From JANQPX01 sp965204405 (GTDB taxonomy: Bacteria > Pseudomonadota > Alphaproteobacteria > Geminicoccales > Geminicoccaceae), in contig CBDBEN010000004.1 of NCBI GenBank assembly GCA_965204405.1, positions 930,001 to 994,000 of the forward strand: 64,000 nucleotides of DNA. Direction: 5' to 3'. The notes beneath the pieces were generated by a model that was not told where the DNA came from, did not search any database, and saw only the letters and a list, made by a program, of their open reading frames with translations. Made by a program: the position numbers and the translations under genes. Each line of letters opens with the position of its first letter. Position 1 is the first letter of the stretch. This document shows positions 25,833-34,590 of the stretch, in pieces.

Positions 25833-26441
25833 ATGAATGGGCAAAAGATGACCGCTGCGCACGAGCCATCCATGGATGATATCCTTAAGAGCATCAGGCG
25901 GATCATTCGCAGCGATCAAGAAGAGATGTCGGCAAGTAACAAGAAAATAATCTCAAATACGATTAAAGAAACAGATAGCGCCGATGACAATCTGATCAAG
26001 ATGGAGATCCAGGATCAAAAGCGTGTGCGGATCCTGGAGAAAAAACTCCAGACGCTTGAGATGGAATACGAGCAAAAGTTGACGCTGCATCGCAGGAAAA
26101 TGAGCGAATACCGTCATCAGAACAAAGAGTTGGCGGCAGTTGTTGAAGATTGCAAATCGAAGCTCAGGACCGTCACCACCAGCCTGAAATCGGCTCATGA
26201 CTGCCTTGAGAAGCTGGACGCCGACAACAAGAATCTTAACAATAAGCTGCTGCAATTGAAGCAGGACGAGGAACAGGGTTCAGCCGTTCTGAAGACGATC
26301 CAAAAAGAGTTCGTCAACCTTTATCACCCCGAGAGGGCACAGGGCGATCAGATCTCCAAAGCCGTTCGCCAGGAGATCTACAACGAGTTCAGCGAAGTCC
26401 TGCAGGGCGTCCGAACCCGTTTTCAGATGAGCCGAATCTGA
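25833..26441 (+). CDS. PopZ-motif coiled-coil protein with J-domain-like tail
   Basis: This 202-residue protein starts at ATG 25833 (ATG 25848 is also possible). Residues 11-26, EPSMDDILKSIRRIIR, match the N-terminal partner-binding helix of PopZ/DUF2497 proteins. Residues about 56-150 are a charged coiled coil. Residues 158-190, KEFVNLYHPERAQGDQ and then EIYNEFSEVL, align with helix II, the HPD loop and helix III of DnaJ J-domains, but with HPE at 165-167 and without a recognisable helix I. The PopZ C-terminal oligomerisation region is absent. Lower GC than its neighbours may indicate transfer or rapid evolution. A role as a polarity or scaffold adaptor is a guess from the motif. No operon partners. 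Confidence 0.65.
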   Translation: MNGQKMTAAHEPSMDDILKSIRRIIRSDQEEMSASNKKIISNTIKETDSADDNLIKMEIQDQKRVRILEKKLQTLEMEYEQKLTLHRRKMSEYRHQNKELAAVVEDCKSKLRTVTTSLKSAHDCLEKLDADNKNLNNKLLQLKQDEEQGSAVLKTIQKEFVNLYHPERAQGDQISKAVRQEIYNEFSEVLQGVRTRFQMSRI

Positions 26442-26838
26442 AGGTCAAAAGGCCAATAGGTGATCTGATACCTATAGGGCGTTAGGCCTTCCGTTTTCGC
26501 AAGCTGAACCTTCCGAGATCTGGAAAACTTTTAACCGTCCGTCATTGGTGCAATGGGCTGCAGATTGGCGTTGCGTGATGCGGAAAACGCTCATTGCGGG
26601 AATGAAGCACGGCGCGTAGCTTGCATCGTGCCTCACTCCGAAAAATTCATTGCCTCTGGATTGAAGGAAAGCTGCGCCCTGTCCTTGGCGCCTCGCTTGC
26701 CCTCGTCATTCATTTGGCGCACCGACACATTCACAAGATTCTGTTAGTAGGACGCCAGATCACTGGTCTGCATCCGCTCAAGCAAACAGACTGACGGCCG
26801 GCTTGGTCGATACACTAAGGCAACATTCAGGGCAGCGT
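26442..26838. other. Intergenic region without a supported gene
   Basis: About 400 bp between the convergent PopZ-motif gene and clpA. I see no gene, no clear terminator and no copy of the repeat families. Confidence 0.5.
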
Positions 26839-29211
26839 CTAAGCGACCGGCTCGGGCTCGGGAAGGAATTGGTCCTCCTGACCATCCGAGCCATCGTCGT
26901 CCGGTGGCAAATCACTGGCTTCATTGCCTGGGGAGGGCAGGAGAGCTGGTGAGTTGTTTGGTGTACAGTCGAAGGCGAGTTCGCCATCCACCATCGTAAC
27001 AACAACTTTGCCGCCCTTTGCCAGCTTGCCGAACAGCAGCTCTTCCGCCAGAGGCCGTTTGATGTGCTCCTGGATGATCCGCGATAGAGGACGGGCCCCG
27101 TAGAGCGGATCGTGACCTTTCTCGCAAAGCCAATTCAACGCCTTGTCGTCCAATTCCAAATGGACACGGCGGTCAGCGAGTTGCGCGGCCAGTTCCTGAA
27201 CGAACTTCTTGACCACATTTTCCAGGATTTCGCGAGTCAAGCCACTGAACGGTACAACGGCGTCCAATCGATTGCGGAATTCCGGCGTAAACAGTCGATT
27301 GATCGCTTCGGTATCCTCGCCTTCCCTCGCATCACGGCCAAAGCCCATAGCCGGCTTGTTCATATCCGAGGCACCGGCATTGGTGGTCATGATCAGGATG
27401 ATGTTGCGAAAATCGACAGTTTTGCCGTTGTTGTCGGTCAGCTTGCCGTAGTCCATCACCTGAAGAAGGATATTGAAAACGTCGGGATGAGCCTTCTCGA
27501 TTTCATCGAGCAGCAACACGGCGTGGGGTTGCTGATCGATCGCGTCGGTGAGGAGCCCGCCCTGATCGAAACCGACATAACCGGGAGGGGCGCCAATCAA
27601 GCGCGACACGGCATGCCGTTCCATATATTCCGACATATCGAAACGAACCAGCTCGATTCCCATCACCTTGGACAGCTGGCGAGCCACCTCGGTCTTGCCG
27701 ACGCCTGTCGGGCCGGAGAAGAGATAAGAGCCGATCGGCTTTTGCGGATCCCGCAAACCAGCCCGCGAGAGCTTGATCGCGCTTGCCAGCGCCTCGATGG
27801 CGTTGTCTTGACCGAAAACGACCGACTTGAGCTCTACGTCAAGATTACGGAGCGCTTCCTTGTCACGGGCATTGACATGCTTGATGGGAACACGCGCCAT
27901 TTTGGAGACGATTTCTTCGACATCCTTGGCGCCAAGCTTCTTCTTCCGTTTCTCGATCGGCTTCAGCATTTGCGCCGCACCGACCTCATCGATCACGTCG
28001 ATGGCCTTGTCCGGGAGCCGGCGATCATGGATATAGCGGGTCGACAGTTCGACGGCCGCGCGAATAGCGCTGTCCGAATACTGAACCTGATGATGGGTCT
28101 CGAAGCTCGGCTTCAGGCCGAGCAGAATCTTGATCGCTTCATCGCTGGAAGGCTCGCTTATATCGATCTTCTGGAACCTGCGAACGAGCGCCCGATCCTT
28201 TTCGAAATAATTTCGATATTCCTTGTAGGTGGTCGAGCCGATACATCGAAGCGCCCCGCTCTGCAAAGCAGGCTTCAGCAGATTGGAGGCATCGAGCGAG
28301 CCCCCGCTCGTGGCGCCTGCGCCGATAACGGTATGAATTTCGTCGATGAACAGAACGGCACGCTCGTCGGATTCGAGCTCCGCCAATACCGCTTTCAGGC
28401 GTTCCTCGAAATCACCTCTATACCGTGTGCCCGCGAGCAGCGATCCCATATCGAGCTGGTAGATAATGGCCGTTTCGAGAACCTCGGGCACCTCTTTGTT
28501 CAGGATGCGAAGCGCCAAGCCTTCGGCAATCGCGGTCTTGCCGACGCCGGGATCACCAACGAACAGAGGATTGTTCTTCGACCGCCGGCAAAGGATTTGA
28601 ATCGTCCGCTCGATTTCGGCATCACGACCGATAAGGATATCGATCTTGCCTTGCTCGGCCTTGTCGTTCAGATCGACGCAGTAGGCAGTCAAGGCCTCGC
28701 CATTTTGCGGCGTGCGTTTTTCCTCGCCGGTTTCCTCGCTTCCGCGAACCCGCTTGGTTTCGGTCAAGCCCGCGCGCTTGGCGATCCCATGGCTGATATA
28801 GTTGACCGCATCGAGCCGTGACATGTTCTGCTCTTGCAGAAAATAGACCGCATTCGATTCCCGTTCGGAAAACAACGCGACAAGCACGTTGGCACCCGTT
28901 ACCTCATTGCGCCCCGAGCTCTGCACATGGATGGCCGCCCGCTGAATGACCCGCTGGAATCCGGCCGTCGGTTTGGCATCGACGACCCCTTCGACGGCCA
29001 AGCTGGTCAATTCATGGTCGAGAAAGTCGGTCAAGCTGGCGCGAAGACGATCGACGTCGACGGCGCAGGCGCGAAGAACCGCCGCAGCATCTTCGTCATC
29101 GCTCAACGCCATGAGCAGGTGCTCGAGGGTTGCGTATTCATGCTGCCGGGCATTTGCTAAGGCAAGGGCTCGGCGGAGGGTCTTTTCGAGACTGCGGGAT
29201 AACATGGGCAT
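26839..29211 (-). CDS. clpA: ATP-dependent Clp protease ATP-binding subunit ClpA
   Basis: This 790-residue AAA+ unfoldase feeds proteins to ClpP. The N-domain (1-145, SRSLEKTLRRALALANARQH) binds ClpS. The D1 ATPase has GDPGVGKTAIAEGLA (about residue 220) and LFIDEIHTVIGAG. The D2 ATPase has GPTGVGKTEVARQL, LLDEIEKAHPDVF and the ClpA-type C-terminal domain. A tail of about 35 acidic, proline-rich residues (DLPPDDDGSDGQEDQFLPEP) extends beyond the E. coli length of 758. clpS lies 12 bp upstream, so the two are cotranscribed. Start MPMLSR; the second ATG is possible. Confidence 0.95.
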   Translation of the reverse strand: MPMLSRSLEKTLRRALALANARQHEYATLEHLLMALSDDEDAAAVLRACAVDVDRLRASLTDFLDHELTSLAVEGVVDAKPTAGFQRVIQRAAIHVQSSGRNEVTGANVLVALFSERESNAVYFLQEQNMSRLDAVNYISHGIAKRAGLTETKRVRGSEETGEEKRTPQNGEALTAYCVDLNDKAEQGKIDILIGRDAEIERTIQILCRRSKNNPLFVGDPGVGKTAIAEGLALRILNKEVPEVLETAIIYQLDMGSLLAGTRYRGDFEERLKAVLAELESDERAVLFIDEIHTVIGAGATSGGSLDASNLLKPALQSGALRCIGSTTYKEYRNYFEKDRALVRRFQKIDISEPSSDEAIKILLGLKPSFETHHQVQYSDSAIRAAVELSTRYIHDRRLPDKAIDVIDEVGAAQMLKPIEKRKKKLGAKDVEEIVSKMARVPIKHVNARDKEALRNLDVELKSVVFGQDNAIEALASAIKLSRAGLRDPQKPIGSYLFSGPTGVGKTEVARQLSKVMGIELVRFDMSEYMERHAVSRLIGAPPGYVGFDQGGLLTDAIDQQPHAVLLLDEIEKAHPDVFNILLQVMDYGKLTDNNGKTVDFRNIILIMTTNAGASDMNKPAMGFGRDAREGEDTEAINRLFTPEFRNRLDAVVPFSGLTREILENVVKKFVQELAAQLADRRVHLELDDKALNWLCEKGHDPLYGARPLSRIIQEHIKRPLAEELLFGKLAKGGKVVVTMVDGELAFDCTPNNSPALLPSPGNEASDLPPDDDGSDGQEDQFLPEPEPVA

Positions 29212-29223
29212 CCGCGCCTTCCG

Positions 29224-29562
29224 TTAATCTTTTTCCATGGTGCACTGCAGGGGGTGCTGGTTCTGCCGTGCAAAATCGATCACTTGTGACACTTTGGTCT
29301 CTGCGACCTCATATGTATAGACTCCGCAGATACCGACGCCGTGATTGTGGACATGAAGCATAACCTGGTGTGCATCCTCCGGGCTCTTGCTGAAGAAGCG
29401 CTCCAGCACATGCGTGACAAACTCCATCGGCGTGTAATCGTCATTCAACAGCAACACCTTATACATCGAAGGCTTTTCAGTCTTCTCCTGCGTTTTGGTG
29501 ACGACCTGGCCGGCAAGATCAGCGTCAAAGTCGTCCGGTCGATTACTCATGCTTGCTGCCAC
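29224..29562 (-). CDS. clpS: ClpA adaptor ClpS
   Basis: This protein has 112 residues (108 if started at the later MSNRPDD). The core YKVLLLNDDYTPMEFVTHVL holds the NDD residues that contact the N-degron, followed by the hydrophobic-pocket helix LERFFSKSPEDAHQVMLHVH and HGVGICGVYTYEVAETKV. ClpS delivers substrates with N-terminal Leu, Phe, Trp or Tyr to ClpA. The first gene of a clpS-clpA operon. The aat gene for Leu/Phe addition is about 4 kb away. Confidence 0.95.
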   Translation of the reverse strand: MAASMSNRPDDFDADLAGQVVTKTQEKTEKPSMYKVLLLNDDYTPMEFVTHVLERFFSKSPEDAHQVMLHVHNHGVGICGVYTYEVAETKVSQVIDFARQNQHPLQCTMEKD

Positions 29563-29984
29563 TACTCCACTAGCTCTATCGAGGCAATGATACCGGAATT
29601 TGTCATCGAATGGAAAGCATCTTCACGTCTCATGCCGGTTCAGCCGACTTGAAGGCCGATGGGGCGGAAATCGTAAAATGCGGTTGATATCAATATTGTC
29701 CAGCCATCCTTGGTTCAGTCCACAATCGTCCGTTTTTGGCATTATCACCCATCACGGCCAACAGTCGAATGAGAACAATCATCCGGTACAAGCATCAAGA
29801 GCCAAGCGTGCACCCTTTAGGTTGAGATTTCGTTACCAGAAGACAGCCAAGTAGCCCTTTCCACTTAGGCCGATGCTTTTCGACCATCGATGACGGTCAC
29901 GAAAAGCTTTCCGTGATATGCGATGACAAGGGCGATCATTCAAGTCCGGGCGTGCGAGTATATACTCGGATGGGACCGGGCCCC
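29563..29984. other. Intergenic region upstream of clpS
   Basis: About 420 bp with no supported gene. It lies downstream of era and upstream of clpS on the same strand, so it should hold the clpS promoter. No clear terminator hairpin with a T-run was found. Confidence 0.5.
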
Positions 29985-30938
29985 TTACCCGAAATCCAGC
30001 CCCATCTCCTGAAACCGTTCCGGATCGTCGGTCCATTTCTCGCGGACCTTGACGAACAGAAACAGGTGGACACGCATGTCCAAAATCTGTTCGAGTTCCA
30101 GGCGTGCCGCTTGACCCACGGCTTTGATTTGCTTGCCGCCCTTTCCCAAAACGATACCTTTTTGGCTATCGCGCTCGATATAGACGACCTGGTCGATGCG
30201 GACCTCGCTGCCATCCTCGCTCTCGACCCAGCTTTCGGTTTCGACCGTCAGGCTGTAGGGAAGTTCCTGATGCAGATCCAAGAAGAGCTTTTCACGGGTG
30301 ATCTCGGCGGCAAGGGCACGGTTGGAGAGGTCGGAAAGCTGATCTTCGGGGAAATGCCAGGGGCCTTCGGGAAGATCGGTCAGAAGATGGGCCAGAAGAT
30401 CGTCGCAGCCGTCGCCCTTCTCCGCCGAGATCACGAACACCCGGTCGAACAGGCCGGTTTCGTCCAGGCTCTTGATCAGCGGCAGCAACGCCGGCGGCTT
30501 CACCAGATCCAGCTTGTTCAGGGCCAGCGTGGCCCTGCGGTTACCTTGTTTCAGGCCATCGATAACCGTTTGCGTATCATGATCAATGCCACGCTTGGCA
30601 TCCACGACCAGAAGTAACCGATCGGCGTCATATGCGGACTGCCAGGCGGCTTTGACGATGGCGGTTTCCAGACGCTTGTTCTGGCGCGGTGTGAAAATGC
30701 CGGGGGTGTCGACGAAGATGAGCTGGGCGTCGTCCTTCACGGTGATGCCGAGAACACGGCGGCGTGTGGTCTGGACCTTGGGCGTGACGATCGAGACTTT
30801 GGTTCCCACCAGGCGATTCAGGAGGGTCGACTTGCCGACATTGGGCGCCCCCAAGATCGCGACGAATCCACATCTCCCCGACGCGGGATGCACGAAGTTT
30901 TCTTCGGAATCAGACGGTGTGTTCAAGAGGAATTCCAC
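29985..30938 (-). CDS. era: GTPase Era
   Basis: This 317-residue GTPase takes part in 16S rRNA 3'-end and 30S assembly. G1 is GAPNVGKS (residues 30-37), the switch region is QTTRRRVLGI, G3 is DTPGIF and G4 is NKLD. The C-terminal KH domain (about 220-300) has IDQVVYIERDSQKGIVLGKG and GKQIKAVGQAARLELE. The N-terminus is extended by about 20 residues, so a later start is conceivable, although no ATG lies between. rnc and recO, common neighbours of era, are not present. The 255 bp to the next gene are a divergent promoter region. Confidence 0.95.
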   Translation of the reverse strand: MEFLLNTPSDSEENFVHPASGRCGFVAILGAPNVGKSTLLNRLVGTKVSIVTPKVQTTRRRVLGITVKDDAQLIFVDTPGIFTPRQNKRLETAIVKAAWQSAYDADRLLLVVDAKRGIDHDTQTVIDGLKQGNRRATLALNKLDLVKPPALLPLIKSLDETGLFDRVFVISAEKGDGCDDLLAHLLTDLPEGPWHFPEDQLSDLSNRALAAEITREKLFLDLHQELPYSLTVETESWVESEDGSEVRIDQVVYIERDSQKGIVLGKGGKQIKAVGQAARLELEQILDMRVHLFLFVKVREKWTDDPERFQEMGLDFG

Positions 30939-31193
30939 CTTTTCAGGGCGATGAGAGCATCGTCAGACCAAGATGCCCCGAACCTGCCCGGCCTCCCCTT
31001 CCAACGGCCGATTTCAGTCCGGCACGCTGCCGGGTGGTCTGGCGTGAGAGCGGGCTGGAACCAGACCAGCGTGATCCGGCTTTGCTACAGCTTCCGTCTT
31101 CTGGGACAGGTTGGCGCGCATGGCAAGAAGGAACCTCCCTAAAGCCAAGGTTTTCTGCTAGCGTTTTCGCTAAAGCTATGAGGGAACATATTG

Positions 31194-31661
31194 ATGCCCG
31201 AGTCGATGCCTTTTCATCTCGCCCAGGTCAACATTGCCCGGGCCCGCTATCCGCTTGATGATCCCAGGATAGCCGATTTCATGAACCAGCTTGACGAGAT
31301 CAACGCTCTTGCCGACAGGGCGCCCGGTTTCGTCTGGCGGCTTCAGGACGACAGCGGCAACGCCACCAGCGTCCAGGCTTATGACGATCCGCGCATGCTG
31401 ATCAATCTCTCGGTTTGGGAAACAGTGGATGCGCTGCATGATTTCGTCTACAAGTCGGCGCACACAGAGGTGATGCGCCGCCGCTATGACTGGTTTGAAA
31501 AGCCCCAATCTCCCCATATGGCCCTCTGGTGGACCCCCACCGACGAGCATCCAACCACGCTGGATGCCACGACCCGTCTCCTGCACCTCAGCCAATTCGG
31601 CCCCTCCGGCAGCGCCTTCACCTTCAAGGAACGCTTTCCAGCACCCGTCGCCAGGGTTTAG
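31194..31661 (+). CDS. DUF3291 protein
   Basis: This 155-residue cytoplasmic protein starts at ATG 31194. The segments FHLAQVNIARARYPLDDPR, APGFVWRL, LSVWETVDALHDFVYKSAHT and PHMALWWTPTDEHPT match DUF3291, a dimeric alpha/beta-barrel fold related to antibiotic-biosynthesis monooxygenase-like proteins. No catalytic role is established. It is divergent from era. A family-1 hairpin separates it from guaA. Confidence 0.85.
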   Translation: MPESMPFHLAQVNIARARYPLDDPRIADFMNQLDEINALADRAPGFVWRLQDDSGNATSVQAYDDPRMLINLSVWETVDALHDFVYKSAHTEVMRRRYDWFEKPQSPHMALWWTPTDEHPTTLDATTRLLHLSQFGPSGSAFTFKERFPAPVARV

Positions 31662-31699
31662 GGGTTTTTCGATTCCGCCTCCCACGCTTACTGGTTCAA

Positions 31700-31788
31700 G
31701 CGGCTCCAGCCCTCTCCCCCTCCCAACCGCCCGATATTCTCGGGATACCCTGTCGGTTGGTTGGGAGGGGGAGAGGGCTGGAGCCGCA
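31700..31788. repeat. Family-1 core hairpin, copy E
   Basis: GCGGCTCCAGCCCTCTCCCC pairs with its complement ending at about 31788, around a loop containing GATATTCTCGGGATA. It has the C-rich family-1 core but not the CTAGAGC ends. It lies between the DUF3291 gene and guaA. Confidence 0.8.
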
Positions 31789-31810
31789 CCTATTAGTATG
31801 AGTAGCAAAA

Positions 31811-33355
31811 ATGACTGAACGTGTTCTGATTCTCGATTTCGGCGCGCAATATACCCAGCTCATCGCAAGGCGAGTCCGTGAGGCAGGCGTGTATTGTGAG
31901 ATTCTGCCTTGCACGGTGGATGATGAACGCATCCGCAATTTCGGCGCGAAGGCGATTATTCTTTCAGGCGGGCCGGCGTCGACCACGGAGGATGATTCGC
32001 CAACGGCGCCCCAATCGGTATTCGAACTGGGCGTCCCGCTCCTGGGGATTTGTTATGGCGAGCAGGCCATTTGCGCCCAGCTCGGCGGCAAGGTGGAAAT
32101 TGGGCATCATCGGGAGTTTGGCCGCGCCTTCATCGACATCAAGGCGCCGTCCGCGCTGTTTGACGGTGTGTTCGACGTCGGGACCAGCGAGCAGGTCTGG
32201 ATGAGCCATGGCGACAAGATCACGGCACTGCCGCCTGGCTTCGAGGTAATCGCCGTCTCCGAAGGTTCGCCGTTTGCAGCGATCGCAAATGAGCAGCGCA
32301 AGATCTATGGCGTTCAATTCCACCCCGAGGTCGTGCACACGCCCAAGGGGGCTGCCTTGCTGCAGAACTTCGTGCTCAACATCGCCGGCTGCAGCGGCGA
32401 CTGGTCGATGGCGGCGTTTCGCGACGCAGCGGTCGCGCGAGTGCGGGCCCAGGTCGGCGATGGCAAGGTGATTTGCGGGCTCTCGGGCGGCGTCGATTCC
32501 GCGGTGACCGCGCTGTTGCTGCATGAAGCTATCGGCGACCAGCTCACTTGTGTTTTCGTCGACACCGGCCTGCTCCGCGCCGGCGAGGCCAGGCAGATCG
32601 TCGATCTGTTTCGTGGGCATTTCAATATTCCGCTGGTCCATGTGGACGAGGGACCGTTGTTCTTGAAACGCCTGGATGGCGTTACCGATCCGGAAAAGAA
32701 GCGCAAGATCATCGGCTCGACCTTCATCGACGTGTTCGAGGCCGAGTCGAAAAAAATCGGGGATGTCGATTTTCTGGCGCAAGGTACGCTCTATCCCGAT
32801 GTGATCGAGAGCGTGTCGTTCAAGGGTCCGAGCGTCACCATCAAATCCCATCACAATGTCGGCGGTCTGCCGGAGCGGATGCGCATGAAGCTGGTGGAGC
32901 CGCTGCGGGAGCTATTCAAGGACGAGGTGCGCGATCTCGGGCGGGAACTCGGCTTGCCTCAAACCTTCGTCGGCCGGCATCCCTTTCCTGGGCCGGGTTT
33001 GGCCGTTCGGATCCTGGGGGAGATCACGCCGGACAGGGTCGAGACGTTGCAGCAGGCGGATACCATCTTTCTGGACGAGATCAGATCAGCCGGTTTGTAT
33101 GACGAAATTTGGCAGGCCTTTGCGGTGCTGCTGCCGGTCAAGACGGTCGGTGTGATGGGTGATGCCCGCACCTATGAGTGGGTCTGCGCGCTACGCGCCA
33201 TCACGTCGGTCGACGGCATGACGGCCGACTTCTACCCGTTCGAGATGAGCTTCCTCGGACGCGTGGCGAACAGAATCGTCAACGAGGTCAAAGGCATCAA
33301 CCGCGTGACCTACGATGTCACCAGCAAGCCTCCCGGCACCATCGAGTGGGAATAG
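31811..33355 (+). CDS. guaA: GMP synthase (glutamine-hydrolysing)
   Basis: This 514-residue enzyme converts XMP to GMP with glutamine and ATP. The N-terminal class I amidotransferase domain has the nucleophile C81 in LLGICYGEQ and the FHPEV histidine. The PP-loop ATP pyrophosphatase has CGLSGGVDSAV. The C-terminal dimerisation domain ends KPPGTIEWE, the normal terminus. A family-1 hairpin ends about 20 bp before the start. After the stop, 33356-33553 carries no gene I can support. Confidence 0.96.
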   Translation: MTERVLILDFGAQYTQLIARRVREAGVYCEILPCTVDDERIRNFGAKAIILSGGPASTTEDDSPTAPQSVFELGVPLLGICYGEQAICAQLGGKVEIGHHREFGRAFIDIKAPSALFDGVFDVGTSEQVWMSHGDKITALPPGFEVIAVSEGSPFAAIANEQRKIYGVQFHPEVVHTPKGAALLQNFVLNIAGCSGDWSMAAFRDAAVARVRAQVGDGKVICGLSGGVDSAVTALLLHEAIGDQLTCVFVDTGLLRAGEARQIVDLFRGHFNIPLVHVDEGPLFLKRLDGVTDPEKKRKIIGSTFIDVFEAESKKIGDVDFLAQGTLYPDVIESVSFKGPSVTIKSHHNVGGLPERMRMKLVEPLRELFKDEVRDLGRELGLPQTFVGRHPFPGPGLAVRILGEITPDRVETLQQADTIFLDEIRSAGLYDEIWQAFAVLLPVKTVGVMGDARTYEWVCALRAITSVDGMTADFYPFEMSFLGRVANRIVNEVKGINRVTYDVTSKPPGTIEWE

Positions 33356-33553
33356 TCGAGTCGAAGGTCGACCTCCGGTATAGACAGTATGCGGCTATGG
33401 TTCATGCTTCCAAAGCTGCCGAGCACGGCCTGAGCTTCCCAATCCCTACCTAGCGAATAATCGCACAAGCTGAACAAGATCGACCTTGACTTGACCAATG
33501 AATGGTCTACTCGCTTGGGTCTGTTGGCAGTTAAGCTTGGGCAGAACAAAAAA

Positions 33554-34393
33554 ATGAGTCTTTCAAATCAGTTTTTAGAGCTTTCTCGCCATTGCCTGGG
33601 AGCCATCGGGCAGCCCGCTAAGCTTAAGGGCATCTTGGGCCTGAAGGGCACGGCTTTCAGGACGCATTGGTTTCCAAAAGAAGTCGAACCCTCTGCTTTT
33701 CCAGCGCTCGATCAGGCGCTCGTCGATCCTGCTGGGCTCTTGGCAGTAGGCGGTACGGTCTCGGCGGAATCGATGCTCAGCGCCTTTCGGAGCGGCGTGT
33801 TCGCCTACAATGAAGTGTATCAGCCGACGAAATGGTGGGCGCCCCCCGTCAGGATGGTGCTGTTTCCGGAAGACATGCATCTTGAAAAAAACCTTCAGCG
33901 CCTCATTCGCAATGATCGCTTCTCGATCACGTTTGATCGATCGTTCCCGGACGTTGTCGAAGCCTGTGCCCGCCCCAGACCGAATGCGCCGGAAAGCTGG
34001 ATTCTCCCGCTCATCGACGTTTACGAGGCGCTGCATCGACGCGGCCAGGCCTATTCAGTCGAGGCTTGGGACAAGGAGGGCAATTTGGCCGGCGGGATTT
34101 TCGGCCTGGTGTCGAACCGGCTCCTGTCGGTGGAATCCATGTTCACGAAGGCCAGCAATGCGTCCAAGGTAGCGCTTGCGCATCTTTGTGCTCATCTTCG
34201 CCATTGGGACTACCCGCTGATCGATATGCAGATTCCAACCCCGCATCTCGCAAGCCTCGGCGCCAAGCCGATTCCGAGAGACGAGTATATGGCAACCCTT
34301 AGCTCGTTGATCAAAGCCGAGGGCCAATCCAAACCCTGGAGTATCCAGGTCAAGCCCGGCAATGACGGATCGCCGATCCTGCTCGATCAGTGA
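33554..34393 (+). CDS. aat: Leucyl/phenylalanyl-tRNA-protein transferase
   Basis: This protein has 279 residues from ATG 33554. An in-frame extension to 33491 is doubtful. Family motifs are WFPKEVEPSAFP, DPAGLLAVGGTVSAESMLSA, FRSGVFAYNE, WWAPPVRMVLFPEDMHL, ESMFTKASNASKVALAHL and the C-terminal DMQIPTPHLASLGAKPIPRD. Aat transfers Leu or Phe from tRNA to proteins with N-terminal Arg or Lys, creating N-degrons for ClpS/ClpA. The usual FPW loop reads FAYNE here, so substrate preference may differ. An N-terminal extension of about 40 residues precedes the core compared with E. coli Aat. Confidence 0.87.
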   Translation: MSLSNQFLELSRHCLGAIGQPAKLKGILGLKGTAFRTHWFPKEVEPSAFPALDQALVDPAGLLAVGGTVSAESMLSAFRSGVFAYNEVYQPTKWWAPPVRMVLFPEDMHLEKNLQRLIRNDRFSITFDRSFPDVVEACARPRPNAPESWILPLIDVYEALHRRGQAYSVEAWDKEGNLAGGIFGLVSNRLLSVESMFTKASNASKVALAHLCAHLRHWDYPLIDMQIPTPHLASLGAKPIPRDEYMATLSSLIKAEGQSKPWSIQVKPGNDGSPILLDQ

Positions 34394-34590
34394 TGTAGCG
34401 GAACCTGCCTTATGAAGGCTGTGGCGTCGGGCCGACGATGACGGCGTGACTTGTTCGATTTTTTTGGTCGTGGTTAACGTATTGGTAACCTTGTCCGGCT
34501 ATAGCTGTCCTCGGACGGTTGGGAAGCCGTGTCGGACTTTCGGCAACGTCAGCGCCGGTGTGATGACCTTGGCTTTCTCGGCTTAATTGA

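Noticed and set aside
27112..28821. 569-codon plus-strand frame
   Set aside because: It is the antisense shadow of clpA and has no recognisable domain.
33310..33549. Minus-strand frame covering the 3' end of guaA
   Set aside because: It is antisense to the conserved GuaA C-terminus and has no independent support.
33356..33553. guaA 3' end as a genomic-island integration site
   Set aside because: This is a known hot spot in other bacteria, but no integrase, no direct repeat and no foreign cargo are visible here.
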